Of a stretch of DNA of 64,000 bases, positions 41,934 to 50,552 are shown piece after piece. This DNA is from JAEUJM01 sp041908445 (GTDB taxonomy: Bacteria > Actinomycetota > Acidimicrobiia > Acidimicrobiales > DATDAH01). The stretch lies in NCBI GenBank assembly GCA_041908445.1, contig JAYRFK010000110.1, positions 8,458 to 72,457 on the forward strand, read 5' to 3'. The position numbers and the translations under genes are program-made. How positions within the stretch are numbered: the first letter of the stretch is position 1; each line of letters starts with the position of its first letter. The notes beneath the pieces were generated by a model that saw nothing but the letters and a program-made list of their open reading frames with translations, did not search any database and had not been told where the DNA came from.

Positions 41934-42755
41934 TCACCGGCCGCGCCACTCGGGATCGCGGCCCTCGGAGGCCGCCGCCCGGCCCTCAGCGGCGTCCTCG
42001 GTGGCCGCCGCCACCCGCCGCATGGTCTCACCGAAGCGCACCGCCTCGGCGAAGGGCAGGCGCTGGCCGCGCCACGCCACCTCCTTGGTGGCCCGGGCGG
42101 CGAGCGGCGCCGCCCGGCAGAGCGTCCCGGCCCACGCACGGGCCTCGGCCAGCAGCTCGTCGTGGGGGACGACCCGCCAGGCCAGGCCCATCTCGTGGGC
42201 ACGGGCGGCGTCGACCGTCTCGCCGGTGAGCAGCAGCTCCATGGCGTTGGCCCACCCGATGCGCCCGGGTAGGCGCAGGGCGCCGACGATGGTGGGGACG
42301 CCGATGCGCACCTCGGGGTAGGCGAAGGTGGCCCGGTCGGAGGCGATCACGAAGTCGCACGCGGCCACCGCCGTCAGCCCGTAGCCGATGCAGGGCCCGT
42401 TGACCGCGGCGATGGTGGGCTTCCAGATCTCCCAGCCGCTCTCGAACGAGTTGTGGGTCGGGATCTCCCAGAACGAGCCGGGGAAGGTGCCGGTCGAGCC
42501 GGCGCCGTCGCGCAGGTCGGCGCCGGCGCAGAAGGCCCGGCCGGCGCCGGTCACGATGGCCACCCACGCGTCCTCGTCCTCGTGGAAGCGCCGCCACGCC
42601 GCGTTCAGGGCGTCGCGCATCTCGCCGTTGATGGCGTTGAGGCGCTCGGGCCGGTCGTAGGTGATGGTGACCACGTGCCCGTCCTGGACGTAGCCGACCG
42701 GGCCGTGCCCGCCGGTGGTCGTGCCGTCGCCCGCCTGCGCCCCCTCATCAGCCAT
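41934..42755 (-). CDS. Enoyl-CoA hydratase/isomerase-family protein
   Basis: A 273-residue crotonase-fold protein. After a Gly/Thr-rich N-terminus it shows VVTITYDRPERLNAINGEMR, VTGAGRAFCAGADLRDGAGS (first oxyanion segment), AAVNGPCIGYGLTAVAACDF (second oxyanion segment), RATFAYPEVRIGV, LLLTGETVDAARAHEMGLAW and a C-terminal helix. It would hydrate or isomerise an acyl-CoA in beta-oxidation or a related path. Start ATG 42755. Divergent from the aminotransferase at 42823. Acyl specificity is not evident. Confidence 0.87.
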   Translation of the reverse strand: MADEGAQAGDGTTTGGHGPVGYVQDGHVVTITYDRPERLNAINGEMRDALNAAWRRFHEDEDAWVAIVTGAGRAFCAGADLRDGAGSTGTFPGSFWEIPTHNSFESGWEIWKPTIAAVNGPCIGYGLTAVAACDFVIASDRATFAYPEVRIGVPTIVGALRLPGRIGWANAMELLLTGETVDAARAHEMGLAWRVVPHDELLAEARAWAGTLCRAAPLAARATKEVAWRGQRLPFAEAVRFGETMRRVAAATEDAAEGRAAASEGRDPEWRGR

Positions 42756-42822
42756 GGCGCCGACCCTACGCCGCCGCCACCGGGCCGGGACCGCCGCCCG
42801 GCGGGCGCGTACGGTGGCGCCC

Positions 42823-44187
42823 ATGAGCATCGACCGGGGGCGGCTGGCGGACCTGCGCGTGCGGGAGGAGGCCGCCTTCCGTGATGCCCACCCCCGCTCG
42901 GCCGAGTTGGCCGCGGCGGCGGGTGAGCACCTGCTCGGCGGCGTGCCCATGAACTGGATGGCCCGGTGGCCGGGGGCGTTCCCCCTCTTCGTGGCCGAGG
43001 CCGAGGGCTCCCGGTTCACCGACGTCGACGGCCACACCTACGTCGACCTCTGCCTCGGCGACACCGGCGCCATGACCGGCCACGCCCGCCCCTTCGTCAC
43101 CGAGGCACTCGCCGCCCAGGCCCCCAAGGGCCTCACCACGATGCTGCCCACCGAGGACGCCATCTGGGTCGCCGGCGAGCTCACCCGACGCTTCGGCCTC
43201 CCGGTCTGGCAGCTGGCCATGACCGCCACCGACGCCAACCGCTTCGCCCTGCGGCTCGCCCGCCACCTCACCGGGCGGCCCAAGGTGGCGGTGTTCGACT
43301 GGTGCTACCACGGCACCGTCGACGAGACCTTCGCGGTGCTCGACGACGATGGGCGGGTCGTGCCGCGGCCGGGCAGCACCGGGCCGGCGGTCGACCCCGC
43401 CGAGACCACCGCCGTCGTGCCCTTCAACGACGTCGCCGCGCTCGAGGCGGCGCTGGCGGGCGGCGACGTGGCCTGCGTCCTGGCCGAGCCCGCCCTCACG
43501 AACATCGGCATCGTCCTGCCCGCCCCCGGCTTCCACGACGACCTGCGCCGCCTCACCCGGGACGCGGGGACGCTCCTGATCATCGACGAGACCCACACCA
43601 TCTGCGCCGGCCCCGGCGGGTACACCGCGGCCCACGGTCTCGACCCCGACCTGCTCACCATCGGCAAGCCCATCGGCGGCGGCGTGCCCGCCGCGGCGTA
43701 CGGCATGACCCGCGACCTCGCCGACCGCCTGGCCGCCTTCGTGGCCGACCCCGAGACCGACGTGAGCGGCATCGGCGGCACCCTCACCGCCAGCGCGCTG
43801 GCCACCAGCGCCATCCGGGCCACGCTGAGCCACACCCTGCGCGACGAGGACTACGCGGTCACCGTCCCCCTCGCGGCCCGCTGGGCCGACGGCGTGGCCG
43901 GCGTCATCGAGGACCACGGCCTGCCCTGGCACGTGCAGCAGCTGGGCTGTCGGGCCGAGTACTGGTTCTGCCCGCCGCCCCGCGACGGCGCGGAGGCCGC
44001 CGCCGCGGTCGACCACGAGCTCGACTCGCTCATGCACCTCTACGCGCTCAACCGGGGGATCCTGCTCACCCCGTTCCACAACATGGCGCTCATGGCGCCG
44101 ACCACGACCGGGGCCGACGTCGACCGCCACACCGAGGTCTTCGCCGCCGCGGTGGCCGAGCTCGCCGGCCCGGCGGGTGGCGGGTAG
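42823..44187 (+). CDS. Class III aminotransferase, glutamate-1-semialdehyde aminomutase-like
   Basis: A 454-residue PLP enzyme of the GSA-aminomutase/omega-transaminase group: GVPMNWMARWPGAFPLFVAE, DVDGHTYVDLCLGDTGAMTG, AMTATDANRFALRLARHLTG, VFDWCYHGTVDETF, LLIIDETHTICAGPGGYTAA, and the PLP lysine in LLTIGKPIGGGVPAAAYG. It is longer than HemL and differs around the active site, so a secondary transaminase is more likely than tetrapyrrole synthesis. Start ATG 42823. Its last codons overlap the cyclase gene start by 11 bases. Confidence 0.83.
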   Translation: MSIDRGRLADLRVREEAAFRDAHPRSAELAAAAGEHLLGGVPMNWMARWPGAFPLFVAEAEGSRFTDVDGHTYVDLCLGDTGAMTGHARPFVTEALAAQAPKGLTTMLPTEDAIWVAGELTRRFGLPVWQLAMTATDANRFALRLARHLTGRPKVAVFDWCYHGTVDETFAVLDDDGRVVPRPGSTGPAVDPAETTAVVPFNDVAALEAALAGGDVACVLAEPALTNIGIVLPAPGFHDDLRRLTRDAGTLLIIDETHTICAGPGGYTAAHGLDPDLLTIGKPIGGGVPAAAYGMTRDLADRLAAFVADPETDVSGIGGTLTASALATSAIRATLSHTLRDEDYAVTVPLAARWADGVAGVIEDHGLPWHVQQLGCRAEYWFCPPPRDGAEAAAAVDHELDSLMHLYALNRGILLTPFHNMALMAPTTTGADVDRHTEVFAAAVAELAGPAGGG

Positions 44188-45715
44188 CGCGTTGGCCCGG
44201 CTCGTCCCGCGGCGCCGCCGCGTCGCCGTCGAGGGGCGGGGCCGGCGCCTCACCATGCGGGCCAACCTCCGGTTCGGCCTCGCCACGCTCCTCGGCGCCA
44301 CCCTCGAGTACATCTACCTCGTGCGGGTCAACCCGCCGGCGGCATCGGTCGAGGACGAGCTGCCGACCATCCTCGCGGTCATCGCCCTGGTGCTCGTGGT
44401 CAGCGCGGTGGACGGCATCTTCCACATGCGCCACCTGCTCCGGCCGGTCGAGGCGTGGCTGACCGAGGACCGCCCCGCCACGCCTGAAGAGCGTGAGCAG
44501 GTGCTGCGGCTGCCGTGGAACATGGTCACCCGCTCCTACCTGCACTGGGTGCTGACCGCGGTGGCGTTCGCGATCGTGATGGCGGCCCTCGGCTCGCCCC
44601 GGCTGGCCGTCGGGCGGGTGGTGCTCGCGCTGCTGGTCGGCGGCGTGATCACCTGCGCCATCGGCTACCTCCTCATCGAGCAGGAGCTTCGGCCCCTCAC
44701 CGCCCGGGCCCTGAGCGACGTGCCGCCGAGCCGCACCCGCCGCCTCCCGCTCACCATCCGGCTGCTGTTCGGGTGGGCCGTGGGCTCCGCGCTGCCCGTG
44801 CTCGGCATCCTCCTCGTCCTGGTCGGCCCGCGGGACGTGTCGGGCAACCTCCGCATCTCGGTCACCTTCCTCTGCCTCGTGGTGCTCGTCGCCGGCGGCC
44901 TGTTGATGTGGGCGACGGCGGGTTCGGTCGCCGAGCCGCTCGAGGACCTGCGCGACGCGCTCGACGAGGTGGGGGAGGGCGACCTCGACGTCACCGTGGC
45001 GGTGAACGACGGCGGCGAGATCGGCGAGCTGCAGGCCGAGTTCAACCAGATGGTGAGCGGGCTGCGCGAGCGCCAGCACCTCGAGGACCTCTTCGGCCGT
45101 CACGTCGGCGTCGAGGTGGCCCGGTACGCCCTGTCCCAGCAGGCCGGGTTGTCCGCCCAGATCAAGCACGCCAGCGTCCTGTTCGTGGACCTCATCGCCA
45201 GCACGCGGCTGGCCACCGAGCTCCCGCCGGTCGAGATGTTGGCCATGCTCAACGCGCTGTTCGACGCCACCGTGCGGGTGGTCACCGACCAGGGCGGATG
45301 GGTCAACAAGTTCGAGGGGGACGGGGCGCTGTGCATCTTCGGCGCCCCGGCCGACCAGCCCGACCACGCCGACCGGGCCCTGCGGGCGGCCCGGGTGCTG
45401 CGCGCCGAGCTCGCCGGCCTCGCCGAGGACTGGCCCCGGCTCGACGCGGGCATCGGCGTGTCCTCCGGGCGGGTGGTCGCCGGCAACGTCGGCGCGGAGG
45501 AGCGCTACGAGTACACGGTGCTGGGCGACCCGGTGAACGAGGCCGCCCGCCTCACCGACGAGTCCAAGCACACCCCGGGGCGGGTGCTCGCCGGCGGCGC
45601 CACGGTGGCGGGGGCGTCGGCGGACGAGCAGGCGCAGTGGGTCCACTGCGGCGCCCTCGTCCTGCGGGGGCGGGAGCACCCCTCCGACGCCTACGCCCCC
45701 GTCGCCGGCGGCTGA
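44177..45715 (+). CDS. Membrane class III adenylate/guanylate cyclase with HAMP domain
   Basis: A 512-residue signalling enzyme. About six membrane helices occupy residues 30-255, followed by a HAMP linker (AEPLEDLRDALDEVGEGDLD) and a C-terminal class III cyclase domain. Metal-binding Asp residues are in VLFVDLIASTRLA and WVNKFEGDGALCIFG; the transition-state region is TVLGDPVNEAARLTDESK. The build resembles mycobacterial Rv1318c-Rv1320c-type cyclases. GTG start 44177 overlaps the aminotransferase end, implying coupled translation. Product is probably cAMP; signal unknown. Confidence 0.9.
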   Translation: MAGSALARLVPRRRRVAVEGRGRRLTMRANLRFGLATLLGATLEYIYLVRVNPPAASVEDELPTILAVIALVLVVSAVDGIFHMRHLLRPVEAWLTEDRPATPEEREQVLRLPWNMVTRSYLHWVLTAVAFAIVMAALGSPRLAVGRVVLALLVGGVITCAIGYLLIEQELRPLTARALSDVPPSRTRRLPLTIRLLFGWAVGSALPVLGILLVLVGPRDVSGNLRISVTFLCLVVLVAGGLLMWATAGSVAEPLEDLRDALDEVGEGDLDVTVAVNDGGEIGELQAEFNQMVSGLRERQHLEDLFGRHVGVEVARYALSQQAGLSAQIKHASVLFVDLIASTRLATELPPVEMLAMLNALFDATVRVVTDQGGWVNKFEGDGALCIFGAPADQPDHADRALRAARVLRAELAGLAEDWPRLDAGIGVSSGRVVAGNVGAEERYEYTVLGDPVNEAARLTDESKHTPGRVLAGGATVAGASADEQAQWVHCGALVLRGREHPSDAYAPVAGG

Positions 45716-45829
45716 TCGACGCGCCGACGGGCGGCGGTGGCTGGGGTCACACGGGGCGGGGGCATTGGGCGGGCGGTGGGCGCCGTGGCTAGCGTCGAAG
45801 GGCCGTCCAGACGCCCTCAGGAGACCGGA

Positions 45830-47038
45830 ATGCCCGAAGCAGTCATCGTCGCCGCCACCCGCAGCCCCATCGGCCGGGCCAACAAGGGGTCGCTCGTCGA
45901 CATGCGCCCCGACGACCTCGCCGCCCAGGTGATCGAGGCCGCGCTGGCCCAGGTGCCCCAGCTCGACCGCAACCAGGTCGAGGACCTGATCATGGGCTGT
46001 GGCCAGCCCGCGGGTGAGGCCGGCTACAACATCGGCCGCGTGGTGGCGATCCTCGCCGGCATGCCCGACGTCCCCGGCACCACGGTCAACCGCTACTGCT
46101 CGTCGTCGCTGCAGACGACCCGCATGGCCATGCACGCCATCAAGGCGGGCGAGGGCGACGTGTTCATCTCGGCCGGCGTCGAGACCGTGAGCCGCTTCAT
46201 GATCGGCATGTCGGACGGCGCCCCGGGCAGCACCAACGGCCTGTTCAACGACGCCATGGCCCGCACCGCCGAGCGCGCGGGCGAGGGCTCGTCCTCGTGG
46301 GAGCCGCCCGCCGGCCTGCCCGACGTCTACATCGCGATGGGCCAGACCGCCGAGAACGTCGTCCAGTACAAGAACGTCTCCCGTGAGCGCATGGACGAGT
46401 TCGCCGCCAACTCGCAGCAGCGGGCCGTGGCCGCGCAGGAGCGGGGCTTCTTCGAGCGGGAGATCACCCCGATCACCCTCCCCGACGGCACCGTGGTGTC
46501 GAAGGACGACGGCCCCCGCGCCGGCACCACCAAGGAGAAGCTGGCCGAGCTGAAGCCGGTGTTCCGCCCCGACGGCCAGGTCACCGCCGGCAACGCGTGC
46601 CCGCTCAACGACGGCGCCGCCGCCCTCGTGATCATGAGCGACACCAAGGCCGCCGAGCTCGGCATCACCCCGCTGGCGCGCATCGTGGCCACCGGCGTGT
46701 CGGGCCTCAACCCCGAGATCATGGGCCTCGGCCCCATCGAGGCCGTGAAGCAGGCCCTCGGCCGCGCCAACATGACCATCGGCGACATCGACCTCGTCGA
46801 GATCAACGAGGCCTTCGCCGCCCAGGTGATCCCCTCTGCCGACGAGCTGGGCATCGACTTCGACAAGCTGAACGTGAACGGCGGCGCGATCGCCCTCGGC
46901 CACCCCTTCGGCATGACCGGCGCCCGCATCACCGCCACGCTGATCAACGGCCTCGAGGACGCCGACGGCACCTTCGGCCTCGAGACCATGTGCGTCGGCG
47001 GCGGCCAGGGCATGGCCATGATCATCGAGCGCCTGTAG
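45830..47038 (+). CDS. Thiolase-family acetyl-CoA acetyltransferase
   Basis: A 402-residue thiolase. The acyl-accepting Cys is in VNRYCSSSLQTTRMAMHAI; the C-terminal histidine and cysteine are in LNVNGGAIALGHPFGMTGAR and LETMCVGGGQGMAMII. The N-terminus EAVIVAATRSPIGRANKGSL is typical of degradative (FadA-like) thiolases. AGGAG lies seven bases before ATG 45830. It would cleave 3-ketoacyl-CoA in beta-oxidation or condense acetyl-CoA. Converges on the Nfu-type gene with a strong hairpin between. Chain length preference unknown. Confidence 0.92.
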   Translation: MPEAVIVAATRSPIGRANKGSLVDMRPDDLAAQVIEAALAQVPQLDRNQVEDLIMGCGQPAGEAGYNIGRVVAILAGMPDVPGTTVNRYCSSSLQTTRMAMHAIKAGEGDVFISAGVETVSRFMIGMSDGAPGSTNGLFNDAMARTAERAGEGSSSWEPPAGLPDVYIAMGQTAENVVQYKNVSRERMDEFAANSQQRAVAAQERGFFEREITPITLPDGTVVSKDDGPRAGTTKEKLAELKPVFRPDGQVTAGNACPLNDGAAALVIMSDTKAAELGITPLARIVATGVSGLNPEIMGLGPIEAVKQALGRANMTIGDIDLVEINEAFAAQVIPSADELGIDFDKLNVNGGAIALGHPFGMTGARITATLINGLEDADGTFGLETMCVGGGQGMAMIIERL

Positions 47039-47062
47039 CCCTCAGCGCTCCGAGCGTCACCC

Positions 47063-47090
47063 GGTGCCCGCGGCGCAGGCCGCGGGCACC
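47063..47090. terminator. Two-way terminator hairpin between thiolase and Nfu genes
   Basis: GGTGCCCGCGGC (47063-47074) and GCCGCGGGCACC (47079-47090) form a perfect 12-base stem with loop GCAG, in the gap between convergent genes. Confidence 0.75.
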
Positions 47091-47131
47091 GTCGCGTCCG
47101 GGCGACGGCGCGCCGCGCCGCGGCCCGACGC

Positions 47132-47776
47132 TCAGTAGTAGGGGTTGGCGCCGCCGGCGTGGTCGGTGACGTCGACCACCTCGGTGATCTCGGGGATGGC
47201 GGCCCGCAGCGCGCCCTCGATGCCGTTGCGCAGGGTGGCGGTGGACTGGGCGCAGCCCTGGCAGCCGCCGCTGAGGCGGAGCTCGACGGTGCCGGTGGCG
47301 TCGTCGAAGCGCACGAGGTCGGCGCGGCCGCCGTGGCTCGCGATGCTCGGGTTGATCTGCACCTCGAGCACCTGGGCGATGCGCTCGGCCGGGGTGCCCG
47401 AGAGGTCGAGCCCCGGCGGCGGCGGGGGCGCCGGCGGCGTGTTGGGGTTGTCCATCATCAGGCCGGGGTTGAGCAGGTCGCGGTTGACGTCGAGGGTGGC
47501 GCCGCGGAGCTGCTCGACGCTGTCGACGGGCACCACCACCTCGAGCGACCCGACGGTGAAGCGCTCGTCGCCCGCACCGGCCTCGCCGGCGGGCTGGAAG
47601 TAGAGGTCGTAGGCGTACTCGCCCCGGTTGACGCCCATGACCTCGACCCACAGGGCCAGCTCGTCGGGGTTGTCCTCGCCGGCGAGCAGGTCGAGCACCC
47701 GCTTCTGCGCCTTCTCGCTCACGCTGAGCAGCGGGCCGGTCGTGGTCACGTCGGGCGTCAGGTCGGTCGTCGCCAT
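47132..47776 (-). CDS. Nfu-type iron-sulfur cluster carrier (A-type plus NifU C-terminal domain)
   Basis: A 214-residue Fe-S carrier built like NfuA: an N-terminal degenerate A-type (HesB/IscA-like) domain (VSEKAQKRVLDLLAGEDNPD, LWVEVMGVNRGEYAYDLYF) lacking the A-type cysteines, a Pro-rich linker, and a C-terminal NifU-like domain (AERIAQVLEVQINPSIASHG) with the cluster-binding CxxC in RLSGGCQGCAQSTATLRNGI. Two subunits would hold one 4Fe-4S cluster for delivery to apo-enzymes such as LeuC. Start ATG 47776. Downstream a strong hairpin separates it from the thiolase. Confidence 0.85.
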   Translation of the reverse strand: MATTDLTPDVTTTGPLLSVSEKAQKRVLDLLAGEDNPDELALWVEVMGVNRGEYAYDLYFQPAGEAGAGDERFTVGSLEVVVPVDSVEQLRGATLDVNRDLLNPGLMMDNPNTPPAPPPPPGLDLSGTPAERIAQVLEVQINPSIASHGGRADLVRFDDATGTVELRLSGGCQGCAQSTATLRNGIEGALRAAIPEITEVVDVTDHAGGANPYY

Positions 47777-47814
47777 GCGTGCAGGATACGGCCTCACCCC
47801 TCCTCCGGCGCGGG

Positions 47815-48588
47815 TCAGAAGGCGCCGTGGCGGCCCTCGCCGGCGGCGAAGCGGGTGGCGCCTTCGGCGGTCTCGCCCGAGCGGATGACCGCCAGGCCGA
47901 GCTCGGTCTCGAGGGCGAGGGCGTCGTCGAGACCGAGGCCCCACTGGCGGTAGCTGCTCTCACGGTCCGAGCGGAGGCAGCCCTGCGGGAAGGCGGCGAG
48001 CTGGTGGGCGAGCTCGACCGCGCCGGCGAGGGCGCCGCCCGGCTCGGTGAGGCGGTTGGCCAGGCCCATGCGCAGGGCCTCGTCGCCGGAGACGCCCCGG
48101 CCGGTGAGGATCAGGTCGAGGGCGTGGCTGTGGCCCACGAGGCGGGGGAGGCGGATGGTGCCGCCGTCGATCAGCGGTACGCCCCAGCGCCGGCAGTACA
48201 CGCCGAAGACGGTGTCGGTCGCGGCGACCCGGAGGTCGCACCAGCAGGCCAGCTCCAGGCCGCCGGCCACCGCGTGGCCCTCCACCGCGGCGACCACCGG
48301 CTTCGACAGCAGCATCCGGGTCGGGCCCATGGGGCCGTCGCCGTCGGTCGTGACCCGGTTGCCCCGTCCGGCGGAGATGGCCTTGAGGTCGGCGCCGGCG
48401 CAGAAGGTCCCACCGGCGCCGGTGAGCACGGCGACGGACACGGCGTCGTCGTCCTCGACCCGCCGGAAGGCGTCCGCCAGGGCGGCCGCGGTGGGACCGT
48501 CGACCGCGTTGCGGACCTCGGGGCGGTCGATGGTGACGACCGCGACGGGCCCGTCGACCCGATAGCTGACGGACGAGCCGACGGTCAC
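47815..48588 (-). CDS. Enoyl-CoA hydratase/isomerase-family protein
   Basis: A 257-residue crotonase-fold protein with VAVVTIDRPEVRNAVDGPTA, VLTGAGGTFCAGADLKAISA, AAVEGHAVAGGLELACWCDL, VYCRRWGVPLIDGGTIRLPR and ILTGRGVSGDEALRMGLANR. It keeps both oxyanion-hole segments; the catalytic Glu position is occupied in the GVPLIDGG segment rather than by a standard Glu pair, so isomerase or hydratase activity cannot be decided. GTG start 48588 overlaps the upstream stop (GTGA), so it is co-translated with the TIGR03084-like gene. Confidence 0.85.
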   Translation of the reverse strand: MTVGSSVSYRVDGPVAVVTIDRPEVRNAVDGPTAAALADAFRRVEDDDAVSVAVLTGAGGTFCAGADLKAISAGRGNRVTTDGDGPMGPTRMLLSKPVVAAVEGHAVAGGLELACWCDLRVAATDTVFGVYCRRWGVPLIDGGTIRLPRLVGHSHALDLILTGRGVSGDEALRMGLANRLTEPGGALAGAVELAHQLAAFPQGCLRSDRESSYRQWGLGLDDALALETELGLAVIRSGETAEGATRFAAGEGRHGAF

Positions 48589-49394
48589 GCCGGCGCCCCG
48601 GACGCGGACCGTGGCGGCGGGCCGAGGCTGGGGCCGCCGGCGAAGCACTGGGCGATCGACAGCCACTCGGCGGTGACGGCACCCTCGGCGACGAGGGCGG
48701 TGTCCGCCCGGTGCCGCCGCTGGGTGACGACCAGGCAGAAGTCCTCGGCCGGGCCGGTCACCCGGTCGGGCGCCTCGGGGTCGCCCCAGGCCCACGTGTC
48801 GCCGCCCGGCGCCACCAGCTCGACCCGCACCTCGCCCTCGGGCGCCGGCCGGTCCTTGATCACGTAGCTGAAGGCCCGGGTGCGGACCCCGAGGTCGGCC
48901 ACGTGGCGGAGGCGGTCGGTGGCCGGCCGCGTCGCACCGAGGGCGTCGACCACGTCCTGGCCGTGGGCCCACGTCTCCATCAGCCGGGCGGTGATGAACG
49001 AGCGGGCGCCCATGGACGGCCCGTACCAGGGGAGGCGCACCTTGGGGTCGAGCGGCGCGGCCGCGGCAAGCAGCTCGGCACGCTGCTCCCGCCACCACGC
49101 GAGCAGCTCGGCGGGCGGCAGGGTCCGTCCTCGCACCTCGGTGCTCTCGAGGAACGCCGTCACGTCGCCGCCGAGCGCGGCGGCCAGGTCGGCGGCGAAG
49201 CGCTCGGGTTCGGTGATGGCCTGGGTGGCGGCCTCGTCGAAGTAGGCGAGGTGGCCGATCTGGTCGCGTACCGCCCAGCGGGGCGACGCCGTCGGGGTGT
49301 CCCAGCCGGCGTCGTCCAGGTCGGCCACCACGGCGTCGAGGGCGGCGTGCTCGGCGGCGAGGTCGGCGCAGAGGTCCTGCAGGTCGTCGGCCAT
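48585..49394 (-). CDS. TIGR03084-like metal-binding protein
   Basis: A 269-residue DinB/maleylpyruvate isomerase-fold protein. Features: LCADLAAEHAALDAVVADLD, WDTPTASPRWAVRDQIGHLA with the first metal His, MGARSFITARLMETWAHGQD with another metal His, and the TIGR03084 C-terminal region with VELVAPGGDTWAWGDPEAPD and FCLVVTQRRHRADTALVAEG. Members occur only in actinobacteria, often beside CoA-ester enzymes as here, and are of unknown activity. Start ATG 49394, divergent from the small protein at 49419. The enoyl-CoA hydratase follows with a four-base overlap. Confidence 0.85.
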   Translation of the reverse strand: MADDLQDLCADLAAEHAALDAVVADLDDAGWDTPTASPRWAVRDQIGHLAYFDEAATQAITEPERFAADLAAALGGDVTAFLESTEVRGRTLPPAELLAWWREQRAELLAAAAPLDPKVRLPWYGPSMGARSFITARLMETWAHGQDVVDALGATRPATDRLRHVADLGVRTRAFSYVIKDRPAPEGEVRVELVAPGGDTWAWGDPEAPDRVTGPAEDFCLVVTQRRHRADTALVAEGAVTAEWLSIAQCFAGGPSLGPPPRSASGAPA

Positions 49395-49418
49395 GCCAGC
49401 AGCATGGCAGGCTGGGAC

Positions 49419-49682
49419 ATGGCCGACGACGGGCCCCTGGCCGACGGCACCTACGACGTGATCGTGGTCGACGCCACCGAGGTCGACGACGCCCCGGTCG
49501 AAGGCGCCCCGGACGGGGCGGTGACGGTGTCGCTCGACCTCGCCGTGCTCGCCGGGCCCGCCAAGGGCGAGATCGTGTCCGTGCGGGCCACGGGCCTCGA
49601 CGACGAGCCCGTGCTGCTGCTCGGCATCCCCGGCACCCTCACCGTCGAGGGCGGCGTCCCCCGGGTCCGGCTCGAGCCCTAG
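49419..49682 (+). CDS. Small acidic protein of unknown function
   Basis: An 87-residue acidic protein: MADDGPLADGTYDVIVVDAT, GAVTVSLDLAVLAGPAKGEI, RATGLDDEPVLLLGIPGTLT. It looks like an all-beta domain of the OB or barrel type with strong strand alternation. Start ATG 49419; an ATG at 49404 is also in frame. Codon use is that of a real gene. I recognise similar-looking actinobacterial proteins only vaguely and assign no function. Confidence 0.65.
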   Translation: MADDGPLADGTYDVIVVDATEVDDAPVEGAPDGAVTVSLDLAVLAGPAKGEIVSVRATGLDDEPVLLLGIPGTLTVEGGVPRVRLEP

Positions 49683-49729
49683 CCGCGCCACCGACGCGGT
49701 CGAACTCCCCCCAAACTCCCGGAAATCGT

Positions 49730-49762
49730 GGTGAGAAACCCCCGATACGGGGGTTTCTCACC
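49730..49762. repeat. Class D intergenic hairpin, copy 2
   Basis: GGTGAGAAACCCCCG (49730-49744) pairs perfectly with 49748-49762 around loop ATA. Flanking bases AAGAAAT on the right match those beside copies 1 and 3. It lies between convergent genes. Confidence 0.9.
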
Positions 49763-49778
49763 AAGAAATCCGGGGTCC

Positions 49779-49841
49779 GACGAGGGGTGGGCCCGACGAG
49801 GGGTGGGTCGGACGAACGGGCGGGTCGGGACGAGGGGCGGG
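49779..49841. repeat. Short tandem repeats of about 16 bases
   Basis: Four imperfect copies of GACGAGGGGTGGGTC start near 49779, 49795, 49811 and 49829, running into the methyltransferase stop codon. Likely arisen by slippage. Confidence 0.6.
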
Positions 49842-50492
49842 TCAGGCGGGGCGGCGGGCGATGCCGCGGACGGTCGGGCGCAGGATGGCGGGCGCCGCCG
49901 GCATGGCCGCACGCCACTCGGTCTCGACGGCGAAGCCGGCGTCGACGACGGCGCGCTCGGTCGTGCGGGTCAGGTGGCAGTTGCCCGCCACCCGCCTCCA
50001 CAGCGGCTCGAGGTGCGCCTGCCAGCGCAGCGTGCGTGGCGTGTCGGTGGCGGCGATGTGCTCCAGGTAGACGAAGCGACCGCCGGGGCGCAGCACGCGC
50101 CGCACCTCGGCCAGGGCGGCCACCGGGTCGGGCACGGTGCAGAGCACGAGGGTGCCCACGACCGCGTCGACGCTGGCGTCGGCGACCCCGAGGTCGTCCG
50201 CCGAGCGGTCGAGCACCTCGATCACCGCCGGCCCGTCGGTGCGGCCGGCGGCGGCATCGGCCTTGGCCTCGACCTTGGCCTCGAGCTTGGCCCGCATGTA
50301 GGGGTCGGGCTCGGTGAGCACCAGCCGGCGCACCGTCGACGGGTACCAGGGCAGGTTGTGGCCGGTGCCGGCGCCGATCTCGAGCACCTCGCCCTCGAGG
50401 TCGGCGACGAGGTCGCGCCGCCAGTCCGCCAGGCCCGCCGCCTCGACGCCGGCGGTGAAGCGGTCGTAGCACGCGGCGATGAGGCGGGACAT
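49842..50492 (-). CDS. Class I SAM-dependent methyltransferase
   Basis: A 216-residue methyltransferase related to UbiE/Methyltransf_11 proteins. Motif I is VLEIGAGTGHNLPWYP; motif II VLTEPDPYMRAKLEAKVEA; motif III/IV VDAVVGTLVLCTVPDPVAAL; then EVRRVLRPGGRFVYLEHIAA. The segment AHLEPLWRRVAGNCHLTRTT is typical of phosphatidylethanolamine N-methyltransferase-like proteins of actinobacteria. Start ATG 50492. The methyl acceptor is unknown. Confidence 0.86.
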   Translation of the reverse strand: MSRLIAACYDRFTAGVEAAGLADWRRDLVADLEGEVLEIGAGTGHNLPWYPSTVRRLVLTEPDPYMRAKLEAKVEAKADAAAGRTDGPAVIEVLDRSADDLGVADASVDAVVGTLVLCTVPDPVAALAEVRRVLRPGGRFVYLEHIAATDTPRTLRWQAHLEPLWRRVAGNCHLTRTTERAVVDAGFAVETEWRAAMPAAPAILRPTVRGIARRPA

Positions 50493-50552
50493 GGACGCAC
50501 CGTACGCGGGAATTGCGCCGGCGCCGACGGCCCCGCGCCCCACACTGGAGGG

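Noticed and set aside
49779..49841. CRISPR-like array from short repeats
   Set aside because: Units are only about 16 bases with no spacers; plain tandem repeats.
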